Part shown: positions 25,058 through 34,700 of the stretch, one piece after another | Layout of the letters: each line of letters begins with the position of its first letter | How positions within the stretch are numbered: the stretch's first letter is position 1 | DNA from: Candidatus Enterococcus willemsii | Lineage (GTDB): Bacteria > Bacillota > Bacilli > Lactobacillales > Enterococcaceae | Assembly: GCF_009933335.1 (NCBI RefSeq) | Contig: NZ_MAEL01000046.1 | Coordinates: 1 to 64,000, forward strand | Reading direction: 5' to 3' | Length of the DNA: 64,000 nt | Translations under genes and position numbers: made by a program | The notes under the pieces: model-generated | Databases searched by the model: none | Told to the model about the DNA's origin: nothing | What the model saw: the letters and a program-made list of their open reading frames with translations, nothing else

Positions 25058-25939
25058 TTATTTGATAGTTATAATTTCCCCTAACCTCGGCATCCCTTCC
25101 TGTGCACCTTTTTTAGTTACAGAAAGTGCAGCGGATTTGTTGCCAAATTGAATGGCTTCATCGATGGATTTCCCTTGAACAATTGCTAAAGCAAAGGCAC
25201 CATTAAATGTATCCCCTGCACCTGTCGTATCGACAGGTACAACTTTTTCAGCTGGTACGAGACGAATCTCGTTGCCATCGTGAAACATCACTCCATTTGC
25301 CCCTAATGTAATGATTAATTTATTAGGATATTTTTTTGCTGCCTCTTCTAAGGACAATTCTGGAAATAACTCTCGGCATTCTGTTTCATTTGGTGTTAAA
25401 AAGGTGAGTTTGTCCATCAGTTGATTCGCTTTAAGATCTGTTGGGGCAGGGTTATAAAGAACTGGTACTTGCGCTTGCTGACAACAGTCCATTACATAAT
25501 CAATCGTCTCATGTGGAATTTCATTTTGTAACACAACTAAATCATAGTTCAGCCATTGATTGCCTAGTTGTTCATGAACAAATTGTGGCGTTACTGATTC
25601 GTTGGCACCCGCTACCACAATAATGCGATTGTCATTATCTACCAGAAAAATATGTGCAGTACCCGAAGAACGTTGCTCGTCAATGCCTATCAAGTGTGTA
25701 CCGACAAGATTATTTTCTAGATTAGCTAAAATCGTCTGACCGTATGCATCTTTTCCTACACAACCTAATAAATCAACTTGACCACCAAGACGTGCAATAG
25801 CCACTGCTTGATTGGCACCTTTGCCTCCACAAAAAGTTTCGATAGAATGTCCTTTAATCGTTTCTCCTTGCTTCGGCATCCGCGTAGCTTCAACAGTTAA
25901 ATCGACTGCCATCGAACCCACAACTAAAATTTTGCTCAT
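25058..25939 (-). CDS. rbsK: Ribokinase
   Basis: A 293-residue PfkB-family sugar kinase that phosphorylates D-ribose at O5 with ATP. Motifs: the N-terminal GSMAVDL, sugar-binding GGKGANQ (38-44), and the ATP/anion-hole DTTGAGDTFNGA with the catalytic Asp (Asp243). It overlaps the nucleoside hydrolase gene by four bases and is last in the ECF transporter operon. Here it most likely phosphorylates the ribose released from imported nucleosides rather than free ribose from an Rbs transporter, which is absent nearby. Confidence 0.93.
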   Translation of the reverse strand: MSKILVVGSMAVDLTVEATRMPKQGETIKGHSIETFCGGKGANQAVAIARLGGQVDLLGCVGKDAYGQTILANLENNLVGTHLIGIDEQRSSGTAHIFLVDNDNRIIVVAGANESVTPQFVHEQLGNQWLNYDLVVLQNEIPHETIDYVMDCCQQAQVPVLYNPAPTDLKANQLMDKLTFLTPNETECRELFPELSLEEAAKKYPNKLIITLGANGVMFHDGNEIRLVPAEKVVPVDTTGAGDTFNGAFALAIVQGKSIDEAIQFGNKSAALSVTKKGAQEGMPRLGEIITIK

Positions 25940-26877
25940 CTATTTTCCACCTGCCTATCTAGTTTTTTCAAAGAGTCCACGAGTAATTCAACAAACTTTT
26001 CACGATTGACTTCTTGAAGCACAAACGTCTGTTTAGGTTCTTCTGCAATTCGTCGGAAGTCACCATAAGTTAATCCTCTAGCTGGTGAATTATCTGTAAT
26101 TACGTGAATATCTGCTTGGACTCCATTGAATATATCCGGTCTTAATAGATAGGCAATCGCACATAAATCATGGATAGGAGAATCAATAAAACCAAATTGA
26201 CGACCCGATTGATTGTAAAATGAGAGTAATTCGTACGCTAGGTTACTGACTTTGCCACCATTTTGTAATGCATTAATTTCTTGAACAGTAATTTCAGCTT
26301 TTTCAGTTACATCTAGCCCTGCCATAATAATTGGTATGCCACTTTGAAAAACAATCTCAGCAGCTTCTGGGTCAACATAGATATTAAATTCCGCCAAAGC
26401 TGTTTGGTTGCCGTGGCTGATTCCACCACCCATTAAAGAGATGGCTTCGATTGCTGGGACAATATCTGGATGAGTTTTAAGAAGCAAAGCAATATTGGTT
26501 AACGGACCTAACGCAACTAAAGTCACTTTTTCAGTCGATGCTTGAATCATTTGATATAAAAATTCCACACCAGTCAAGTCACTTACAGGGTACGATTCAC
26601 CGTCAAAGTAAGGACCATCCATCCCACTTTCACCATGTGCTTCGGGTGCAGTTTTTAACGCTTTGACTAATGGGCCTTCTTGTCCTTTAGCCAAAGGAAT
26701 CGTTACATCTAGAAAATGCAAAATATTTTTGGCATTTTGGGTAACCTTCGTTAACGTTTGATTGCCACCAATTGTCGTGATTCCGAGCACATTTACTGCT
26801 TCTGAATGGGCAAGAGCAACCATAATTGCTAACGCATCATCATGCCCTGGATCGCAATCAATCAGAATATTTTTCAT
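25936..26877 (-). CDS. Ribonucleoside hydrolase (IunH family)
   Basis: A 313-residue nucleoside N-ribohydrolase that splits ribonucleosides into base and ribose. The calcium-binding N-terminal motif DCDPGHDDA (residues 8-16) and the VALGPLTNIA and LMGGG segments are diagnostic; the C-terminal active-site region includes DSPIHDLCAIAYLL. It overlaps the ribokinase gene by four bases downstream and the second ECF ATPase gene by 20 bases upstream, so the operon couples uptake, cleavage and ribose phosphorylation. Purine, pyrimidine or a modified nucleoside (for example queuosine-type) cannot be separated from sequence alone. Confidence 0.92.
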   Translation of the reverse strand: MKNILIDCDPGHDDALAIMVALAHSEAVNVLGITTIGGNQTLTKVTQNAKNILHFLDVTIPLAKGQEGPLVKALKTAPEAHGESGMDGPYFDGESYPVSDLTGVEFLYQMIQASTEKVTLVALGPLTNIALLLKTHPDIVPAIEAISLMGGGISHGNQTALAEFNIYVDPEAAEIVFQSGIPIIMAGLDVTEKAEITVQEINALQNGGKVSNLAYELLSFYNQSGRQFGFIDSPIHDLCAIAYLLRPDIFNGVQADIHVITDNSPARGLTYGDFRRIAEEPKQTFVLQEVNREKFVELLVDSLKKLDRQVENR

Positions 26878-27673
26878 TTGCTAAAACCTTCTTTCCTAAT
26901 TCCTCCATCGTTAACACATCTTGAATCCCCACTGCTTTTGCTAGCTGACAAATATACGGCTGCTTTAATGCACTTAATTCAAGTAATGATTCGTCCCAAA
27001 AAATTTCTCTTGGTGTACCATCTTTTCGTAGTTGTTTTTTTGCAAAAACTAACACACGTTGAAATTCTTTGGCAACAAACTCCATATCATGGGTAATTGT
27101 AATTACAGCTTTATTACGTGCCGATAATTCTTTCATTAATCGACCTAATAATTGCCTTGACTCGCGGTCTTGTCCAGCAGTAGGTTCATCTAAAATAATG
27201 ACTTCCGGATCCATTGCAATGACTGCAGCAATCGTAATAAATTTTCGTTTAGAGTAAGGTAAATTATACGGATGCTCTTTCAACTCATCGGATAAACCAC
27301 ATAGCGCTGCTGCTTCTCGTACACGTTTTTCAACTACTTCTGGCGCTAATTTTTGTCTTTTCGGTCCGAAAGCAATTTCTTTCTCAATTGTTTCTTGGAA
27401 AATTTGATCGTCCGGATTTTGAAAAACATAGCCTACATATTTTGACATTTGGGCTGTTGTCATTGTATTCGTTGGTTTTCCATCAATGAATAGCTCACCT
27501 TTTGTTGGTCGTAATAAGCCATTCATTAATTTGACAGTCGTCGTTTTCCCTGCACCATTTTGACCCACAATCGCAACAGTTTCTCCCAATTCAAACGCGA
27601 CAGAAACATGTTGGGTGGCTTCAAAGCCATTCGGATAAGTAAAACCAACATCAGTTAACTTTAAAAAGCTCAT
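26858..27673 (-). CDS. ECF transporter ATPase subunit with degenerate signature
   Basis: A 271-residue ABC ATPase of the energy-coupling factor module. It has Walker A GQNGAGKTT (37-45), the Q-loop in VFQNPDDQIF, Walker B VIILDEPTAGQD and the switch histidine in ITHDME. The ABC signature is unusual: YNLPYSKRKFITIA replaces LSGGQKQRVxIA, so one composite ATP site may be inactive. The four-base overlap with the partner ATPase gene (which has a normal signature) and the 20-base overlap with the nucleoside hydrolase indicate tight coupling. It energises uptake of the operon's substrate. Confidence 0.88.
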   Translation of the reverse strand: MSFLKLTDVGFTYPNGFEATQHVSVAFELGETVAIVGQNGAGKTTTVKLMNGLLRPTKGELFIDGKPTNTMTTAQMSKYVGYVFQNPDDQIFQETIEKEIAFGPKRQKLAPEVVEKRVREAAALCGLSDELKEHPYNLPYSKRKFITIAAVIAMDPEVIILDEPTAGQDRESRQLLGRLMKELSARNKAVITITHDMEFVAKEFQRVLVFAKKQLRKDGTPREIFWDESLLELSALKQPYICQLAKAVGIQDVLTMEELGKKVLANEKYSD

Positions 27674-28509
27674 ACTAATCTATCTCCTTTTAATTTTTCA
27701 ATCGCTTCTGTCATCGTAATTGGAACAGATTCTTGTTGTCGTAATTGTTCAAGATAAAAAATCGCAACTTGAGGCAACGAACCCCCATATTCTAAAATAG
27801 AAGAATCACTTAACACTTGATGAACCGTTCCACATTTTCGTAGGTAACCATCTTCTAATAAAATGATATCATCACAATATTCTGCTAATAAATCGACTTT
27901 ATGTTCCACGATAAGAATAGTTTTTCCTGCTTGTTTTAACCTATCGACAATTTGAAAAATTTCTTCGGTACTTTGTGGATCTAATTGCGACGTTGGTTCA
28001 TCGAGAATAATAATTTCTGGATCAAGTGCAACGACGGAAGCCAAGGCTACTCGCTGTTTTTGTCCACCCGATAATTCATAAGGATTTTTATCCTTTAATT
28101 CTTCCAATTTGAATAAGGTAATCAATTCTTCGACTTTTTCGTGCATGTCCGCTGAAGATACCCCAATATTTTCCATGCCATAGGCAATTTCTTCTGCTAC
28201 TGTATCTTTGACACCTGAAATTTGGGTAAACGGATTTTGCGATGAATAGCCCATTTCAGAAGCTAATGAACCAATATTATAATCTTGTACAGATTTATTT
28301 TTGTAACGTACCTCACCATCTAATTGACCTAAAAAGATTGCTGGAATAAACCCTCTAATAATATTGCATAGGGTCGTTTTACCAGATTGATTGCCACCAA
28401 TAATTCCGTATACCTTCCCTTGTTCGATAGACAAAGAAAGGTCTTTGATTGCAGGTATCTCATCCAATGGATATTTATATGTCACATTTTTTAACTCAAT
28501 AATACTCAT
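27670..28509 (-). CDS. ECF transporter ATPase subunit
   Basis: A 279-residue ABC ATPase partnering the degenerate one downstream. Walker A reads GGNQSGKTT, the signature is the full LSGGQKQRVALA, and Walker B is IIILDEPTSQLD, followed by a normal switch histidine in IVEHK. The ATG at 28509 has AGGAGG six bases upstream and overlaps the EcfT stop codon by four bases. The longer open frame to 28551 would overlap EcfT further and lacks a binding site. Confidence 0.9.
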   Translation of the reverse strand: MSIIELKNVTYKYPLDEIPAIKDLSLSIEQGKVYGIIGGNQSGKTTLCNIIRGFIPAIFLGQLDGEVRYKNKSVQDYNIGSLASEMGYSSQNPFTQISGVKDTVAEEIAYGMENIGVSSADMHEKVEELITLFKLEELKDKNPYELSGGQKQRVALASVVALDPEIIILDEPTSQLDPQSTEEIFQIVDRLKQAGKTILIVEHKVDLLAEYCDDIILLEDGYLRKCGTVHQVLSDSSILEYGGSLPQVAIFYLEQLRQQESVPITMTEAIEKLKGDRLV

Positions 28510-29243
28510 AATGGACCTCCTACAAAATAAATGATTAATACAATGAGACAAAGCAAAACAATCGTATAGTCAAGGGTTGTTTTTTTGATAGAATAGTACG
28601 CTGTTTTCTTGGCTGAAGAAGAAAAGCCTCTTGCTTCTAATGTTAATACTCGTTCATCTGTTTGCTGAATTGAGGTTAGAACTAATGGTCCCATCATCGG
28701 GATAAAAGCTTTGATACGCGTGAGCACGGAACCTTCTGTTTCAATCCCACGTGCACGTTGCGCATCAGTAATCGTTTGCGACAACTTAGTCATTTGCGGA
28801 ATTAATTGAATTGTTGCAGCAATCACGAAAGTAATTTTTTTCGAAATTCGTGCTTTCTCTAAAGCAAAAATAATGTCTTTCACACTGGTTACTTGGAAAA
28901 ACCAAATAATGATGGAACTAATGGCAACAATCCGTGATGATAAGTTGATACTATTATCCAAGCCTAGCTGAGAATAGCTAATAAACCACCAGATTGACTG
29001 ACTATCTTCATTTTTGACAATAAATACTTGAATTAAAAAGATAAAGAGAACGATTAAAAAGATTGATTTAAAAAAGGTGTTTAAAAAACGAGAAATGGTT
29101 CCTGCTGCGACACTTAAGATAAGAGCAACACCGAAAAGCACATATTGAACCATTGGCAAAGTTGAAAACATACTAATAATAATGACCGTTAACAAAATCA
29201 CTAATTTTGTCGAAGGATACCATTTTCCGATTACACTAGACAT
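28506..29243 (-). CDS. ECF transporter transmembrane subunit EcfT
   Basis: A 245-residue membrane protein with about five to six hydrophobic segments and the two coupling-helix signatures of EcfT: AQRARGIE and ALEARGFSS (AxARG motifs), which contact the two ATPases. It is an operon-specific T component (not the shared EcfT). It overlaps the S-component gene by eight bases and the first ATPase gene by four, so all four transporter subunits are co-translated. Confidence 0.88.
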   Translation of the reverse strand: MSSVIGKWYPSTKLVILLTVIIISMFSTLPMVQYVLFGVALILSVAAGTISRFLNTFFKSIFLIVLFIFLIQVFIVKNEDSQSIWWFISYSQLGLDNSINLSSRIVAISSIIIWFFQVTSVKDIIFALEKARISKKITFVIAATIQLIPQMTKLSQTITDAQRARGIETEGSVLTRIKAFIPMMGPLVLTSIQQTDERVLTLEARGFSSSAKKTAYYSIKKTTLDYTIVLLCLIVLIIYFVGGPL

Positions 29244-29844
29244 GCTTCAACGCCTCCTTTTTAATATAAGTAGCCCCATAATTTAGTTTGATTAAAAATC
29301 TTGGTGGGATACGTTTAATAATTAAATAGCTAATTGCAAAATTTAACACCGTATTAATCGTACCTGTAATCATATTTGTAGAAAAAACCGAGTTCCATAA
29401 TTGACTGCCCGCAGCTAAAAAGGCAGCTGTTACCAAATCAGTTCCTGCACCAGTGACTCCACCAAACATAAAGACCGTGACAATTGCTGCAGCGCCCGCA
29501 GAAACAATCGTTAAAATGATACAGGCAACAATCATACCAAGAATATTTTTGAAAAATTTAAAACGTGAAAAATAGCCGGCAAATAATCCGATACTTACCG
29601 AAACTAAACCAAATGGAATAGCTACTGGATTCAACATACCATTGACAATATTTCCTAAAAGTCCTGTAACTAATCCCACCCAAGGCCCGGCGACCATCGC
29701 AACTAGATACGTCCCAATCTGATCAATAAATACTGGCAACTTTAAAATCGTACATAACTGATAGCCCACGACATTTAACGATACCCCTACTGGTACAAGC
29801 ATTAATGCTTGTAGGCCAAAATCATACCTGATTCCTCGTTTCAT
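29236..29844 (-). CDS. ECF transporter substrate-binding (S) subunit
   Basis: A 202-residue membrane protein with about six hydrophobic segments, with the pattern of ECF S components (GLQALMLVPVGVSLNVVGYQL near the N-terminus, then PVFIDQIGTYLVAMVAGPWVGLVTGLLGNIVNGML). It gives the transporter its specificity. The downstream nucleoside hydrolase and ribokinase point to a ribonucleoside substrate; this is inference from context. AGGAAGAG precedes the ATG at 29844; an in-frame ATG at 29874 has no binding site. First gene of the operon. Confidence 0.82.
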   Translation of the reverse strand: MKRGIRYDFGLQALMLVPVGVSLNVVGYQLCTILKLPVFIDQIGTYLVAMVAGPWVGLVTGLLGNIVNGMLNPVAIPFGLVSVSIGLFAGYFSRFKFFKNILGMIVACIILTIVSAGAAAIVTVFMFGGVTGAGTDLVTAAFLAAGSQLWNSVFSTNMITGTINTVLNFAISYLIIKRIPPRFLIKLNYGATYIKKEALKHV

Positions 29845-29879
29845 TTCTCTTCCTACTTTCCTCTTTATTTTCATTAAAA

Positions 29880-29900
29880 TGTAAGAGTTTTCTTAACATA
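29880..29900 (-). promoter_or_regulatory. Putative Crp/Fnr-type operator of the nucleoside operon
   Basis: On the minus strand TATGTTAAGA is followed by AAACTCTTACA, giving an imperfect dyad TGTTAAGA...TCTTACA. The decamer TATGTTAAGA occurs identically upstream of the adjacent Crp/Fnr-family gene. A TATACT hexamer lies just upstream as a possible -10. Confidence 0.5.
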
Positions 29901-29918
29901 TTTAGTATATGAAGAAAT

Positions 29919-29951
29919 CAAAAAAAGCGAAAGGACATCTGTCCCTTCGCA
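29919..29951 (-). terminator. Terminator of the Crp/Fnr-family gene
   Basis: GCGAA plus GGACA pairs with TGTCC plus TTCGC, ending in T7 on the minus strand, 14 bases after the stop codon and just before the ECF operon promoter. Confidence 0.78.
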
Positions 29952-29962
29952 GGAATTTTTTG

Positions 29963-30661
29963 CTATAAATGAATAGCTTTTTTTAAGCGCTGATATTCAT
30001 CTTCACCAAGATAAATTTTTCGTTTCTCATTCATAATTTCTTGATTTTGACGTAGCTTCAGCAACGAACGCCCGACAGTACGGATACTCATCCCCAATGT
30101 ATTCGCAATTTTTTCCCTTGTTTCAGTTACTTCAAGTCGTTGATTATCACTTGCATGCTCTTCATAATATGAAATCAAGAAGAAGCGCAAACGGTCGACG
30201 CCTTCATAACGATAAAGAAGTCCATCATTGCCTGAACGTGCATAAAGATCGCTTGCCAAAAGATTAATGCTTAATCGCAACAATTCAACATCTTGCATAA
30301 TCCAATCATAGACAATTGTTGAAGGGACCTGTACTGCCTCAACTTTAGTTAGACAAGTAATTGTCGCAATCATTTCTTCTTTCTGTGCGAGTACTTCCAA
30401 TAATCCCACACTACCGTTATTCTTACCTAATTGAAAATAGCTATACTCATTCCCATTTTCATAATTACGAACACCCAGTACTACACCATTAAGAATAAAA
30501 TAAACTGAGGAGGGAAAGTCACCTCGCATAACCATTGTCTCATTGGGCTCAAAATGCCGAATCGGAAATTGATTTAATTCTTTGTCTTGGATAGTGCTGT
30601 AATTAATGATATTTTCACGACTATATTGCTGCCATTTTTCTCGCAAAAGTTTCTTTTCCAT
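29963..30661 (-). CDS. Crp/Fnr family transcriptional regulator
   Basis: A 232-residue regulator with an N-terminal cyclic-nucleotide-type beta-barrel domain (about 30-125, FEPNETMVMRGDFPSSVYFILNGVVLGVRNYENGNEYSYFQLGKNNGSVGLLEVLA) and a C-terminal helix-turn-helix (about 170-215, TREKIANTLGMSIRTVGRSLLKLRQNQ). It has no N-terminal cysteine cluster, so it is not an Fe-S Fnr, and the cAMP-binding residues are not evident. It is directly upstream of the ECF nucleoside operon, with a shared TATGTTAAGA motif at both promoters, so it probably regulates that operon and itself. The effector is unknown. Confidence 0.85.
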   Translation of the reverse strand: MEKKLLREKWQQYSRENIINYSTIQDKELNQFPIRHFEPNETMVMRGDFPSSVYFILNGVVLGVRNYENGNEYSYFQLGKNNGSVGLLEVLAQKEEMIATITCLTKVEAVQVPSTIVYDWIMQDVELLRLSINLLASDLYARSGNDGLLYRYEGVDRLRFFLISYYEEHASDNQRLEVTETREKIANTLGMSIRTVGRSLLKLRQNQEIMNEKRKIYLGEDEYQRLKKAIHL

Positions 30662-30690
30662 ATCATTTCTCCCTTACGAATGGGTAATTC

Positions 30691-30700
30691 TCTTAACATA
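30691..30700 (-). promoter_or_regulatory. TATGTTAAGA motif upstream of the Crp/Fnr-family gene
   Basis: The decamer is identical to the one upstream of the ECF operon (29891-29900). Its place, 30 bases before the ATG of the regulator gene, fits autoregulation. Confidence 0.45.
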
Positions 30701-30708
30701 ACAAAAAG

Positions 30709-30749
30709 ATACCATGGAAATAATTATACGACAAATTTTTCCATGGTAT
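30709..30749 (-). terminator. Terminator of the beta-1,2-glucan operon
   Basis: ATACCATGGAAA and TTTCCATGGTAT form a perfect 12-bp stem around a 17-nt loop. CTTTTTG follows on the minus strand. It lies 34 bases after the lacI stop codon. Confidence 0.75.
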
Positions 30750-30782
30750 GCTTTTCATTAACTAATATTCACTCTCTATCTA

Positions 30783-31754
30783 TTATACATTGTTTACTGG
30801 ATATGACTCTCCTGGAATAAAAGTAGTATAGATAGATTCATCATCCACTTCTTCCCCTTGCTTCAATTTAATAATTTTTTCTGCAGCAATCATGCCCCAA
30901 CGATGCTTTGAATAAGCAATTGTTGCTAATCGAGGTTGAATGACCGCCCCCAATGCAGTGTTATCAAAACCAATAATTCGAATGTCTTTTCCAATAACTA
31001 AATTTCTTTCTTTTGCATATTTGTAAACACCTATTGCCATTTCATCATTAAAAGCAAATATATCAATTGGTTCTGTCTTAGATTGACTCAGAATTTTTTT
31101 TGCCGCCTCATAGCCAGAAGGTTCAGTGAAATCTCCTTGAATAATTTCATATGGTATTCTAAAACGAGTCAATTCTCGTATACTAACAGCCAGTCGTTCC
31201 TGACTATCATATCCTTTTTCTGAACCAGAAATCAGAATAACCTTTTTTGAACCCATATTAACAAATTGTTCAATCGCTTGTGTGGCACCTCCGCGATTGT
31301 CCAAGAGAACTTGTCGAATGTTTGCATGCTCAGTTGTTCGATCGAGAACCACAATAGAATGGCCTCGTTCAGCAAGATTTTCAATTTCTTTTGTTGGAAA
31401 TGTCCAATCTAAAATAATTGCCCCATCTACCATTTTTTCTGGAATAAAAAGATGTGACTTTTTACCACTACAAACAATCATTTCATAATCAAATAGCGCT
31501 AACCCTTTCTTTATTCCTTCCAATAATTCACCATAAAAACTACCACCGTAATCGGCTAAATAAACACCAATAATATTGGTTTGACGACGTTTTAATGTAC
31601 GAGCGGCCATGTTAGGAACATAGTTTAGCTCTTCAGCAATGGCTTGGATACGCGCTCTAGTTTCTTCGGTTACCTTTGAACTACCATTCAAAGCGTAAGA
31701 TACAGTTGAAATTGACACGCCTGCTTTTTTTGCAATATCTTTAATTCCTACCAT
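30783..31754 (-). CDS. LacI family repressor of the glucan operon
   Basis: A 323-residue LacI-type repressor: N-terminal helix-turn-helix and hinge (IKDIAKKAGVSISTVSYALNGSSKVTEETRARIQAIAEELNYVPN...ARTLKRR), then a periplasmic-binding-like sugar domain (VILISGSEKGYDSQERL, FAFNDEMAIGVYKYA, IIGFDNTALG). It starts 15 bases after the GH94 gene with AAAGGAG upstream, so it is the last gene of the nine-gene operon. Its likely operators are the two GAAACGTTTC palindromes around the operon promoter. The inducer is probably a sophoro-oligosaccharide (inference). Confidence 0.88.
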   Translation of the reverse strand: MVGIKDIAKKAGVSISTVSYALNGSSKVTEETRARIQAIAEELNYVPNMAARTLKRRQTNIIGVYLADYGGSFYGELLEGIKKGLALFDYEMIVCSGKKSHLFIPEKMVDGAIILDWTFPTKEIENLAERGHSIVVLDRTTEHANIRQVLLDNRGGATQAIEQFVNMGSKKVILISGSEKGYDSQERLAVSIRELTRFRIPYEIIQGDFTEPSGYEAAKKILSQSKTEPIDIFAFNDEMAIGVYKYAKERNLVIGKDIRIIGFDNTALGAVIQPRLATIAYSKHRWGMIAAEKIIKLKQGEEVDDESIYTTFIPGESYPVNNV

Positions 31755-31769
31755 GGACTACTCTCCTTT

Positions 31770-34700
31770 CTAATGGTAAATTTCTATAACACTTGCTTCA
31801 TTTAATAATGAAAGCACCTCGTCTTTTTGAACTTCCATTCCCCCTTCTCGATAAGGGTTTTCTTCAAACTTAAACGGAACTTCTTGACCATCGATAACTA
31901 TTTTCGCTGACTGATTTGGGTAAAATTTATACGTGACAGGTTTATTAAACAATTGGTAAGTTAGTGCTAAACCAGACAATTTTTCTGGTAACATGGGATC
32001 GAAAACCACACTTTGGGCCTTTTGCCGAATCCCTAAAACAGCTGTAATTAATTGATTTAAATAAATTCCCGGCCCGCTTGAATAAATTCGCCAGCCACCT
32101 TTTACCCCAATACTTCCATCTTTTAGTTTACCAAAATTTTCTTGTGATTCATACCTTGTTTTAAAATCGCCATCGGAACTACTAAAATAGGCATTCGCTT
32201 GACGGAACTCTGCATTGTGAACCACTTCTTTTAATTGAACTGGATTGATTTGCATTAACGCTTGCCAGGTTTTGTCTCGCTGACCAATTTTCGCCATCGC
32301 TTCTGTATAGCGAATGTGCGCATGTACATACTGTAAGCCAATTTCGCGACCAAAATTAGCCGCCTGTTCTGCTCGTTTAAAATTAGTGCTCACACCACCT
32401 TGATAGTTCGCCGGTTTGTTCATTAAGCGCACGCCATCAGGAAACGTTAATTCTTTTTCAATAATTTCTAAATGATGACTTACTTGTTCCGCTGTTAATA
32501 ATTCAGCTAACATACTACGAGTCATTGGCAATAATCGATATTGAATCCCTGTTTTTTGGTCATTTGGGTGAATCATTTGTTCAAAAGTTTCTGGCGTTTC
32601 CATATAAATAAACCCTGGAATCGTTTCATCCGCCAACATATATTTTTGAAAATCGTTCTTTATTCCTGCGACTAAAATTGTTAAGTGCTGACTATAAGTA
32701 GCATCGATTTCCGTAATTAAATCCGCAAATTTTTTCAACACTTGATACGTTAAAGCAACGGTCCAACTACTAGCCATTTGCTCTTTAAGACGATTATCAT
32801 AAGGTTGTAACGTGTCATCCCAATCGCCGTCGCCATAACAGGATAGAAAAGTTTCTGGTAAAAAATGTTGTTCGATATAATTTATTTCTTTTTTCAAATG
32901 TTCAAATAAGGAAGCTGTTTCTTTTGTTTTATGATTATCTTTGCGACTTGTATAAGGGATTTCCGTAGCTAAGATTGTATAATCTGCAGTTTGCTCCAAA
33001 TAATCAGTCACTACTTTCAATGGCCAGACGATAATATCACCATGGCTTTCACTGGCTTTTTGTTCTTCGTATCGGTCAAACATAAACCATTGTGGCCAGT
33101 TACCATCGTCCTCAAATTGATTTTCAAATAGATGCTGAATAATGGCGGCCACGATCTTAGGCTGTTGCGTCGCCAAGAAAAATTCGGTCGGTCCTTGCGA
33201 TACATCACGTGTGCCCCAAGCTGCTCCGCCATACTGTTCTAAGCCATGTGGCGACAAATAATGAACGAGCATATTATGAGTATACCAACGGGTTAATTGA
33301 TTCATTTGCTGCACACTTGAGTCTGTGTGTTTTAACTCAAAATGATGCAACAAGCCATTAATGAATGCCAAATATTGACTTTCTGCTTTTTCAAAATCTA
33401 ATGGTATATTGACTAATGCTTGGTCCTCTATACTTCCCGAAATAAGTAGTGAAAATTTTTGGGTCTTTTCGATTGCTAAGACTAATAAGTCCGCTTCAGC
33501 TCCACCAAATAATGTGCTATCGGTTACTTGAAATGATTTGTCGACTGTCAATACATAGGTTAGTTCTGGGTAATAGTTTTTTGTGGCAGAATGATTTCCC
33601 GTCACTCGTAGCGTCTTGCCAGTTTGTTCTAATTGATAGGTTGGTACTTCTTCAGGTCCTAATAACAAATGGTTAGAAACAGCCCACATATATGCATCCT
33701 TTTGACTGGTAACTTCCAATTGAATCACTCTTGAATCAGGCGAAGTGAAGGTGCGTACACGAATTGTATCTTTTGGCAACTTATAATACCACGTAGCAGA
33801 GTTCAACCCCATTTCAAAAGCAGAAGGCATTGTTAGTAAGCGCCATAAGCCATCCTCTAAAATGTAGATTCGTTGACCAGAGCGTTTCATAACGTTTAAA
33901 GCGTTTCGGCTATTACTCATTAATTTATTCATGGTTGTATTCCCTAAGACCACTTGTGAATTGAAAACGCCATACATATACACTGTCGTACTAAGCAAAG
34001 GTTCGTCAACCGTTAAGCCTTTACCACTTAATAAAATGTGGCCATGCGCTCTTTCCATGGCAATTTCTTTTTCTTGAAGAACAACGTGATGGTAATTTTC
34101 CGTGAAAAAAGAATACGTCTGACCTGCTACTTTTTCAATTTGTGTCTGAATGGGATAAAGTGCGGCCAACTCTTCTTCTGTTAATGGATTTCCTGTGATA
34201 GGTTCTCCTAAAAGTTTCGTAGGATAGTCCTTTGTTTCTTCTAATGAATCGAATGTCACAGTTTCATAAATAGCTTGTAAGGCTTCTTTCGATAAAAAAG
34301 GTTCAGCTAATGCTTGCGGATGTGTTTCTGTTACCGCACCATAAAAAACAAATTCCTTACTTTCATTCGTTAATTGGACGGCTTCCGTTTGTAAAGCGGT
34401 GTAAGCAAATTCATATTGATAGACTTCATTTGCTAAATATCTTTTCCTCAATGTTTCTGGTGTGTTCGTTTGTTTAAATGAACGCCCGAAAAATTGATAG
34501 CCATCCGTTGAGTAGCCTGCTAATTTTTGAAAACTTCCTTGAATAAGGGCTGGAAACTTCTCATTTTGCGGTTGATTTTGTCTTGATAAAACAACCAGCT
34601 CTTCGCCCTCTTGCCAAATGTGATGATCAAGATACTGCGACACATAAGCTTCATTTGACTGAACGGCTCCTTTTGTCCCTAAGCCAATATCTTGACCATA

